A stretch of 5,721 nt of DNA. Source: Methanobacterium sp. (GTDB taxonomy: Archaea > Methanobacteriota > Methanobacteria > Methanobacteriales > Methanobacteriaceae). Shown piece by piece: positions 1 to 5,721 of this stretch; within the stretch, counting starts at the first letter, position 1, and every line of letters starts with the position of its first letter. Position numbers and translations under genes: made by a program. Below the pieces are notes generated by a model. The model ran no database searches, had not been told where the DNA came from, and saw only the letters and a program-made list of their open reading frames with translations. The DNA is taken from assembly GCA_020854975.1 (NCBI GenBank), contig JAHKLQ010000081.1:1-5721 (forward strand), read 5' to 3'.

Positions 1-555
1 AAACATAAACACCATCAACTACTTTACAGTTCTAGAAGTTCCAAACATCCCCGCTTGCTAATTGAGTTTTCAGGTGGTGATTTCCTGGCCTTTGATGATG
101 CTCGTAAATTTGGGAAACTGGGCTTAACCTCTGATCCAGATAAATTCATAGAACAGAAGAAATTAGGCCCGGATGCCCTAAAAATTGATCTTGAAGATTT
201 TCAGGAGATATTTAAAGGAAGAAAAGGTATGATAAAACCACTTTTAATGAACCAGAATATTATAGCGGGTATTGGTAATCTTTATGCAGATGAAATCCTT
301 TATCAAAGCAGGGTTCATCCTTTAACCCATGCTGACCAGTTAAATGTATCAGATTGGGAGGATCTTTTCAAAAATATGAAAAAAGTACTAGAAAAAGCCA
401 TAAAATACCATGATAACCCAGAATCTTTTCCCAAATCATATTTACTTCCTCATCGATACCTTGGAGGGAGGTGTCCTGAAGGAGGGAGTTTAGAGGTTAT
501 AAAAGTTAGTGGTAGAACCACTTTTCTATGCCCACACCGGCAGAAAGTTAAATGA
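1..555 (+). CDS. mutM: Fpg/MutM-family DNA glycosylase, 5' end missing
   Basis: Base-excision repair glycosylase/AP lyase of the Fpg/Nei family, which removes oxidised bases such as 8-oxoguanine. The frame is open from base 1, so the visible TTG at 55 is internal. About 70-75 N-terminal residues, including the catalytic Pro-Glu, lie upstream (estimated by eye against E. coli Fpg). In the visible 184 residues, FDDARKFG (31-38) matches the Fpg DPRRFG loop. KPLLMNQNIIAGIGNLYADE (79-98) is the helix-two-turn-helix region. GRTTFLCP (171-178) is the hairpin with the DNA-contacting Arg. The C-terminal zinc finger is degenerate: Cys158 and Cys177 remain, the second cysteine of the first CxxC appears deleted (CPEGG) and that of the second pair is Arg180 (CPHRQ). 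The stop is TGA at 553. The gene converges on aqpM across 73 bases. Family call is secure; substrate preference (Fpg or Nei type) cannot be judged without the N-terminus. Confidence 0.9.
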   Translation, partial: KHKHHQLLYSSRSSKHPRLLIEFSGGDFLAFDDARKFGKLGLTSDPDKFIEQKKLGPDALKIDLEDFQEIFKGRKGMIKPLLMNQNIIAGIGNLYADEILYQSRVHPLTHADQLNVSDWEDLFKNMKKVLEKAIKYHDNPESFPKSYLLPHRYLGGRCPEGGSLEVIKVSGRTTFLCPHRQKVK

Positions 556-596
556 ACTTGGCAATTCAGGAACCTGTTAACCTTTGTATATTTACA

Positions 597-620
597 CCAA
601 AAAAGAAAAATTAAAAAAAA
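597..620 (-). terminator. T-rich terminator after aqpM
   Basis: Read on the minus strand, the bases just after the aqpM stop are two runs of T (eight, then five and six T separated by single other bases). Archaeal RNA polymerase terminates on such U-rich stretches without needing a hairpin. The tract lies in the convergent gap between the glycosylase gene and aqpM. No comparable T-run is seen for the plus-strand gene. Inferred from composition only. Confidence 0.5.
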
Positions 621-628
621 GTAGGAAG

Positions 629-1375
629 TTATCCTGCCTCATTTGAAAGGTAATTGTAGACAAATGCAGCTAGAACTGCTCCGACTATGGGGCCTATTAA
701 ATAAATAGGGAAATAGATCCATAGGTTAGAACCTCCCAATACCAGATCTCCCAGATATGGTCCGAAAGTCCTGGCAGGGTTTAAAGATGAGCCTGTGATG
801 TTTCCTAGAGTGGTTATTACTCCTGCCACTGTTAAACCAATGATCAAACCTGCAAAACCAGGCGGAGCTTCTCTGTCCACAGCCACTCCCATTATGGCCA
901 GCATTAAAAGGAAGGTTCCAATAGCCTCTGCCAGGATAGCCTGCAGGTAACCAATACCTTCAAAGGGTGCGGTGGCACCCAGACCACCAGTAGTCACTGC
1001 TCCCATTCCAATGATACCTGCCAGTGTGAAACTGGCCAGGCTTGCCCCAACTATCTGGGCAACAAGGTATGGTGCAACATCATGGGAAGGGAATTTCTTC
1101 ACGGCCCATAAGGCTATGGTCACTGCTGGATTTATATGACAACCCGATATTCTTCCAAATGCATATATACATGCAGTTATGGCTAATCCAAAGGCCAACC
1201 CAATTGCCAGCCAATCACCAAGACCTCCCAGTGCCCCTATACCAATGTTAAATGAGTTGGGAGGTGTTTGACCTGAACTTATCATCAGGGTGATGATTGC
1301 CGCACCAGTACCGAAAAAAACCAGAATGAAGGTTCCAATAAGTTCAGCCACCGATCTTTTCATTAAAGAAACCAT
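629..1375 (-). CDS. aqpM: Archaeal aquaporin (MIP family, AqpM type)
   Basis: Membrane channel for water and possibly small neutral solutes or gases. The 248-residue length is normal for the family, with six predicted membrane helices and two half-helices. The NPA boxes are HINPAV (Asn82) and SLNPAR (Asn199). The expected selectivity-filter positions hold Phe62, Ile187, Ser196 and Arg202. From memory these are the residues and the numbers of Methanothermobacter AqpM, where Ile replaces the His of strict water channels. Cys79 precedes the first NPA box. The start at Met1 is chosen over Met5 because AGGAGGAT sits about ten bases upstream, while nothing resembling a binding site precedes Met5. 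The gene lies 6 bases after the DUF2180 gene, so the two are almost certainly co-transcribed and probably translationally coupled. No membrane helix is broken. Orthology is strong; the physiological substrate is not shown by sequence. Confidence 0.95.
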   Translation of the reverse strand: MVSLMKRSVAELIGTFILVFFGTGAAIITLMISSGQTPPNSFNIGIGALGGLGDWLAIGLAFGLAITACIYAFGRISGCHINPAVTIALWAVKKFPSHDVAPYLVAQIVGASLASFTLAGIIGMGAVTTGGLGATAPFEGIGYLQAILAEAIGTFLLMLAIMGVAVDREAPPGFAGLIIGLTVAGVITTLGNITGSSLNPARTFGPYLGDLVLGGSNLWIYFPIYLIGPIVGAVLAAFVYNYLSNEAG

Positions 1376-1381
1376 TTTTAA

Positions 1382-1606
1382 TTATCCTCCTTTAGGAGAT
1401 CCTTTTTTAAGGGCCTGGTTACAGTATTTACACAGTATTCTGGGCAGGGTTTCTTTAAGTTTTTCTGCAGGGAAAGGGTACCCTCCACTCCATATCTCTG
1501 TTTCCTGTCGGATGGCGTGATCCATGCATAATCCCATTCCACAAACTATACAGATGGCAACTGCATCGGTGGATTTGCCTTCTTCTGCACAAATATAACA
1601 TTTCAT
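1382..1606 (-). CDS. DUF2180-type small zinc-binding protein
   Basis: A 74-residue cytosolic protein with no membrane segment or signal peptide. Its potential metal ligands come in four pairs: Cys3/Cys6, Cys19/Cys22, Cys27/His30 and Cys59/Cys62. Eight ligands suggest two zinc sites in a treble-clef or B-box-like cross-brace fold. The conserved-looking stretch WSGGYPFPAEKLKETLPRIL separates the last pair from the rest. I recognise the pattern as the archaeal family DUF2180, which has no established function as far as I know. The start is supported by AGGGGGT eleven bases or less upstream of ATG. The gene is first in a two-gene unit with aqpM, 6 bases apart with an embedded binding site. This suggests, but does not prove, that it serves the channel, for example in regulation or assembly. 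RNA or DNA binding is equally possible. Confidence 0.87.
   Translation of the reverse strand: MKCYICAEEGKSTDAVAICIVCGMGLCMDHAIRQETEIWSGGYPFPAEKLKETLPRILCKYCNQALKKGSPKGG
1384..1391 (-). promoter_or_regulatory. aqpM ribosome binding site inside the DUF2180 gene end
   Basis: The minus strand reads AAAGGAGGATAATTAAAAATG. AGGAGGAT is the Shine-Dalgarno sequence for aqpM, and the same bases encode the final Lys-Gly-Gly and part of the TAA stop of the upstream gene. This decides the aqpM start and implies that ribosomes finishing DUF2180 open or reuse the aqpM site. Confidence 0.8.
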
Positions 1607-1640
1607 TTCTTATACCCCCTAGAAATTTAATGTTTAGTGA

Positions 1641-1655
1641 ATTATTAAAAAAGGA
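1641..1655 (-). promoter_or_regulatory. Possible TATA box for DUF2180-aqpM
   Basis: The minus strand reads TTTTTTAATAATTC, an AT-rich box about 35-50 bases before the DUF2180 ATG. This would give a very short leader just long enough for the ribosome binding site. No clear purine-rich BRE precedes it. The same T-run could instead be the terminator of the upstream DUF2193 transcript, so the assignment is uncertain. Confidence 0.3.
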
Positions 1656-1659
1656 GAAT

Positions 1660-1685
1660 GTTCAGTGGTAGACTAATGTCTGAAC
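1660..1685 (-). other. Inverted repeat GTTCAG...CTGAAC, operator or terminator stem
   Basis: Perfect 6-bp arms (1660-1665 and 1680-1685) enclose 14 bases. A nested AGAC-TAAT-GTCT palindrome (1670-1681) partly overlaps one arm. In the minus direction the repeat is followed within about ten bases by a six-T run. It could be an intrinsic-terminator-like end for DUF2193, or an operator just upstream of the DUF2180-aqpM promoter. Both readings are inference. Confidence 0.4.
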
Positions 1686-1703
1686 AATTCCCTCACATGC
1701 AAA

Positions 1704-1726
1704 CAGTAACCTGAAATGGTTAACTG
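1704..1726 (-). other. Stem-loop candidate downstream of DUF2193
   Basis: CAGTAACC (1704-1711) and GGTTAACTG (1718-1726) pair over eight bases with one bulged base and a six-base loop. The stem begins 28 bases after the DUF2193 stop. It is not followed by a T-run, so it may be a 3'-end stabilising or processing element rather than the terminator itself. Confidence 0.4.
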
Positions 1727-1754
1727 CTTCTTCTAGTATAATGCTTTTTTCTGG

Positions 1755-3254
<1,500 letters not shown>

Positions 3255-3257
3255 TAA

Positions 3258-3266
3258 ATCACCCTC
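3258..3266 (-). promoter_or_regulatory. Ribosome binding site deciding the DUF2193 start
   Basis: The minus strand reads GAGGGTGATTTAATG. GGTGAT matches the extended anti-Shine-Dalgarno pairing of archaeal 16S rRNA. It selects the ATG at 3254 and not the in-frame ATG at 3314. Confidence 0.75.
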
Positions 3267-3312
3267 TTTTTTTATTACAAAATTCAATAAAACAACTAAC
3301 ATACTGATCTTC

Positions 3313-3329
3313 AAACTATTTATTAGTTT
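3313..3329. promoter_or_regulatory. Palindrome AAACTA-TTTAT-TAGTTT, candidate operator
   Basis: Perfect 6-bp arms are separated by five bases. The repeat lies about where DUF2193 transcription should begin if the AT-rich box at 3348-3358 is its TATA element. A related palindrome occurs at 3390-3405. The position suits a repressor site, but no regulator is identified. Confidence 0.45.
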
Positions 3330-3347
3330 CTACACCTTGATTTTGAA

Positions 3348-3358
3348 ATAAATTTTAT
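3348..3358. promoter_or_regulatory. Shared TATA-like box of the divergent promoters
   Basis: ATAAATTTTAT reads almost the same on both strands (minus: ATAAAATTTAT). It lies in the 186-base gap between two divergent genes: about 95 bases from the DUF2193 start and about 85 from the lipoprotein start. It could serve either direction or both. Other AT-rich boxes exist in the gap, so the choice is tentative. Confidence 0.35.
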
Positions 3359-3389
3359 AGGATCAAATAACCATAGACAATTACAGATA

Positions 3390-3405
3390 AACTGATGTAT
3401 TAGTT
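3390..3405. promoter_or_regulatory. Second, imperfect palindrome AACT...AGTT
   Basis: AACTGATGTATTAGTT has six of eight base pairs symmetrical and shares AACT and TATTAGTT with the palindrome at 3313-3329. It lies 36-51 bases before the lipoprotein start. It may be a second binding site for the same regulator. Confidence 0.4.
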
Positions 3406-3440
3406 AGCTGTGAAATTCTTGAAAATTAGGGGAAATAAAA

Positions 3441-3785
3441 ATGATTAAAAAATCAGCTCTGGCCCTGATGGCCTTAATGGTTCTAATTGTAGTGGTATCT
3501 GGATGTACCAATGAAAATAACACCCAAAATAATACCCAAAACATCTCAAATCAAACAGAAAATAACACAACTGGCAGTAGCATAAAGTCCCCTGAGGAAG
3601 CAAAGGCCATAGCCCTCCAATACGTCGACGAAGCAGGTGTAACTGCTGGAACTCCCGTACTCAATACTGACAATGGAAAACAAATATATGTGGTTCCTTT
3701 ATACAAAAACGGACAGACAGTGGGAGAGATAGAACTCGACGCTACGACCGGAGAAAATTTAGGAGGGGCTGGTGGGGCTCCCTAA
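3441..3785 (+). CDS. Small PepSY-domain lipoprotein
   Basis: A 114-residue exported protein. Residues 1-21 form a lipoprotein signal: Lys3-Lys4, a hydrophobic core, then the lipobox VSGC with Cys22 as the likely lipid-anchored residue. Residues 23-47 are an Asn/Thr-rich linker with an NNTQNNTQN micro-repeat and six N-glycosylation sequons (Asn26, 30, 34, 37, 41, 42). Residues 48-110 form a single PepSY domain: SPEEAKAIALQYV, then a strand region with IYVVPLYKNGQTVGEIELDATTGENL ending in the typical acidic-Ala-Thr-Thr-Gly turn. PepSY domains are linked to peptidase inhibition or to modulating proteins at the cell surface; the partner here is unknown. AGGGG lies eight bases before ATG. The gene is monocistronic, divergent from DUF2193 and convergent with pdxS. 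Domain call is good; role is open. Confidence 0.85.
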   Translation: MIKKSALALMALMVLIVVVSGCTNENNTQNNTQNISNQTENNTTGSSIKSPEEAKAIALQYVDEAGVTAGTPVLNTDNGKQIYVVPLYKNGQTVGEIELDATTGENLGGAGGAP

Positions 3786-3884
3786 TCCCTAATATTTATC
3801 CATAACCTATTGCAAAGCTATTAAATAAGCAGATTCTAAAAATAAAACAAAAATAACCCCACATAAAAATATATAATTATGAAA

Positions 3885-3918
3885 AGTTTAACTGCTTAAA
3901 CTCTTTACTTTTTTTATT
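3885..3918 (+). terminator. Hairpin plus T-tract terminator after the lipoprotein gene
   Basis: AGTTTAA (3885-3891) and TTAAACT (3896-3902) form a perfect 7-bp stem with a CTGC loop, followed at once by a T-rich run to 3918. It lies 100 bases after the lipoprotein stop. The shape is like a bacterial intrinsic terminator, and the T-run alone would suffice in archaea. A strong TATA-like stretch at 3863-3878 just before it leaves open a separate short transcript. Confidence 0.5.
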
Positions 3919-3935
3919 TGGATATTAAACTTCAA

Positions 3936-3972
3936 TGTTGAATAAAAAAATTAATAAAAAGGTAGAAAAATC
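3936..3972 (-). terminator. T-rich terminator after pdxS
   Basis: Read on the minus strand, three T-runs of five to seven bases occur 14-45 bases after the pdxS stop, without a clear hairpin. This fits the U-tract termination of archaeal RNA polymerase. Confidence 0.5.
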
Positions 3973-3985
3973 AGTTATAAATGTT

Positions 3986-4867
<882 letters not shown>

Positions 4868-4873
4868 GTTATT

Positions 4874-4878
4874 CCTCC
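4874..4878 (-). promoter_or_regulatory. pdxS ribosome binding site
   Basis: The minus strand reads GGAGGAATAACATG, a full GGAGG core six bases before the pdxS start. It confirms the start at [11 protein letters not shown]. Confidence 0.8.
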
Positions 4879-4904
4879 ATTAGGATTATTTAATGGAATG
4901 CATC

Positions 4905-4926
4905 TAATTAAATTTAAATTTAATTA
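4905..4926. promoter_or_regulatory. 22-bp perfect AT-only palindrome at the pdxS promoter
   Basis: The left half TAATTAAATTT is followed directly by its exact reverse complement. It lies 38-59 bases before the pdxS ATG, where a TATA box is expected, and includes TTTAAATT-type TATA sequence on both strands. It may be the core promoter itself, possibly firing in both directions, or a regulator site overlapping it. Confidence 0.55.
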
Positions 4927-5122
4927 AAGTAAATCCCATTTATTCCCATGAATTTTCTAAAAAAGCAATTTTCCTTGACTTTTATTAGATTTTCAGGGAA
5001 TTTTTATTGAAAACTTAAATTAATTATAGTACACATACTTCAATTTTCCCTCAGGGTTATTAAAATTTTTCTACACTCCCCACTTTCCCACATCCAGGAG
5101 GGGGTTGAAATTCTTATTAAAC
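4927..5122. other. Non-coding stretch with a possible long-range stem
   Basis: I see no credible gene here on either strand. The DNA is AT-rich with short GC-rich islands, including CCCTCAGGG at 5048-5056 and GGAGGGGG at 5097-5104. TTCAA (5039-5043) and CCCTC (5048-5052) can pair with TTGAA (5105-5109) and GAGGG (5098-5102) around a 2-by-4 internal loop. That could be the closing stem of a small RNA, but no promoter or terminator clearly frames it. Confidence 0.35.
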
Positions 5123-5143
5123 CGTAAAGACATAAAAATATAA
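5123..5143 (+). promoter_or_regulatory. BRE/TATA-like promoter upstream of the tandem repeats
   Basis: CGTAAAGAC is followed by AAAAATATAA, matching the archaeal order of a purine-rich BRE and a TATA box. A start about 25 bases downstream would fall near 5165, placing nearly the whole repeat block in the 5' leader of the gene at 5319. The TTATATAAC inside the repeats could also act as TATA elements, so this is one of several options. Confidence 0.4.
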
Positions 5144-5159
5144 GTATATTGTGTAACTG

Positions 5160-5283
5160 GTTTTATGTGACTGGTTATGTTATATAACTAGTTTTATGTG
5201 ACTGGTTATGTTATATAACAGTTTTATGTGACTGGTTATGTTATATAACAGTTTTATGTGACTGGTTGTGTCATGTAACCGGT
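5160..5283 (+). repeat. Four tandem ~30-bp repeats, each with an inverted repeat
   Basis: Copies begin at 5160, 5191, 5221 and 5251 (spacing 31, 30, 30). Each starts GTTTTATGTGACTGGTT. The first three continue ATGTTATATAAC and are identical over 29 bases; the fourth carries three transitions. Each copy holds left arm ACTGGTTAT, loop GTTAT and right arm ATAAC then AGT, giving eight to nine pairs. In copy four the changes convert pairs to G-U wobbles or GC, so it still folds as plus-strand RNA. Degenerate partial copies seem to flank the block at about 5139-5159 and 5280-5290. It lies just before an unrecognised gene, so it is probably a regulatory array, at DNA level (iterated operators or TATA boxes) or RNA level (leader hairpins). 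Confidence 0.85.
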
Positions 5284-5306
5284 TGTGATTTCACCTAGCT
5301 TATAAT

Positions 5307-5312
5307 GGAGGT
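5307..5312 (+). promoter_or_regulatory. Ribosome binding site before an ACG codon
   Basis: GGAGGT is a near-perfect Shine-Dalgarno sequence. Six bases later, exactly where a start codon is expected, stands ACG at 5319 at the head of the long open frame. ACCT at 5293-5296 could pair with AGGT of this site and partly mask it. Confidence 0.65.
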
Positions 5313-5318
5313 CTTACA

Positions 5319-5721
5319 ACGAAAAATCAAGATGAAAGAACCAGTATAATCTACAAACTCACCCAGTACAAGTTATTTCTGGAAGAAAAAGGACCTTTAT
5401 TGAAAGAAGAGCTTTATCATTATTATCACTCAAAAAAAGATGATAGAAAAGATTCTATTCCCAGAATTAACCAGGTGAGTGGTGATGTTCCTGAAAGTGA
5501 TGGTCCGAAAAAAGTGGATTACATCCGTTATGATAACCCCTATGAAGCTTATCTTACCGCTCAAATACAGGTTTATGAGGCCCTTATTCCCATCCTAGAA
5601 CAACATATTACATTCTGTGAGGATGATGATGACCTGGATCTGGTTCTGGAATCATTGGAGCATCATATTTACCAGGTTAAAAAACAGGCCTACACTGATG
5701 TTGAAGATTGGGAACAACTTC
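5319..5721 (+). CDS. Unrecognised protein, 3' end missing, ACG at the start position
   Basis: The frame is open for 134 codons to the window edge. I do not recognise the family. The N-terminus, (M)KNQDERTSIIYKLTQYKL and on to LKEELYHYYHSKKD, looks helical, soluble and rich in Lys, Glu, Tyr and His. A polar Gly/Pro/Asp-rich linker follows (about residues 45-72). A second helical part (about 79-134) has an acidic CEDDDDLDLVLES patch and an EHHIYQVKKQAYTDVEDW segment. There is no signal peptide or membrane helix. An in-frame TGA at 5286 closes the frame upstream, and no ATG, GTG or TTG lies between it and the TTG at 5400. That TTG would cut off a well-formed N-terminus. The GGAGGT at 5307-5312 points to ACG at 5319. 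Alternatives are an ATG at 5305 reached by one extra base in the A-run at 5322-5326, or a gene with a mutated start. Codon use looks like that of its neighbours. A regulatory role is only suggested by the repeat array upstream. Confidence 0.6.

Noticed and set aside
55..57. TTG as the start of the DNA glycosylase
   Set aside because: The frame is open to base 1 and the 18 codons before it align with Fpg proteins, so the gene is cut by the window edge.
3255..3314. Upstream start of DUF2193 giving a hydrophobic, signal-like N-terminus
   Set aside because: It has no ribosome binding site and crosses the promoter region with its palindrome, while the ATG at 3254 has GAGGGTGAT at good spacing.
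5160..5283. CRISPR array
   Set aside because: The ~30-bp units are directly head to tail with no unique spacers and no cas genes nearby.
5305..5349. 14-codon reading frame starting ATG at 5305
   Set aside because: Its start overlaps the ribosome binding site of the main frame and it has no site of its own. Kept only as part of the A-run alternative for the downstream gene.

Overview
The window looks like chromosomal DNA of a methanogenic archaeon of the Methanobacteriales, most likely Methanobacterium or a close relative. Four things point there: an archaeal aquaporin whose pore residues fall on the same residue numbers as Methanothermobacter AqpM; the small cysteine-pair protein upstream of it, which I recognise as DUF2180; a 499-residue protein that I recognise from memory as the methanogen family DUF2193; and AT-rich intergenic DNA with TATA-like boxes, strong GGAGG-type ribosome binding sites and T-rich 3' ends. 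I see no mobile element, tRNA, rRNA or CRISPR array.

Layout. Positions 1-555 (+) hold the 3' part of a Fpg/MutM-family DNA glycosylase whose C-terminal zinc finger has lost two of its four cysteines. It converges on a minus-strand group. Read in its own direction, that group is DUF2193 (3254-1755), a 148-base gap with two stem-loop candidates, then a tight pair of DUF2180 (1606-1382) and aqpM (1375-629). The aqpM ribosome binding site lies inside the last codons of DUF2180. Divergent from DUF2193, across a 186-base promoter region with two related palindromes, is a short Asn-rich lipoprotein with a PepSY domain (3441-3785, +). It converges on pdxS (4867-3986, -), the PLP synthase lyase subunit; its glutaminase partner pdxT is not in the window.

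The 451-base region between pdxS and the last gene is the richest in unexplained structure. It contains a 22-bp perfect palindrome at the pdxS promoter, a possible long-range stem, and four tandem copies of a ~30-bp unit, each able to form a hairpin as plus-strand RNA. Directly after these comes an unrecognised reading frame (5319-5721, +, running off the window). It has an ideal ribosome binding site, but the codon at the expected start position is ACG rather than ATG.

The window therefore combines housekeeping functions (base-excision repair, vitamin B6 synthesis, water or small-solute transport) with methanogen-typical proteins of unknown function. The best candidates for something new are the repeat leader with its ACG-start gene, and the DUF2180-aquaporin coupling. 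Function calls rest on motifs read by eye. Promoter, operator and terminator calls are inferences.
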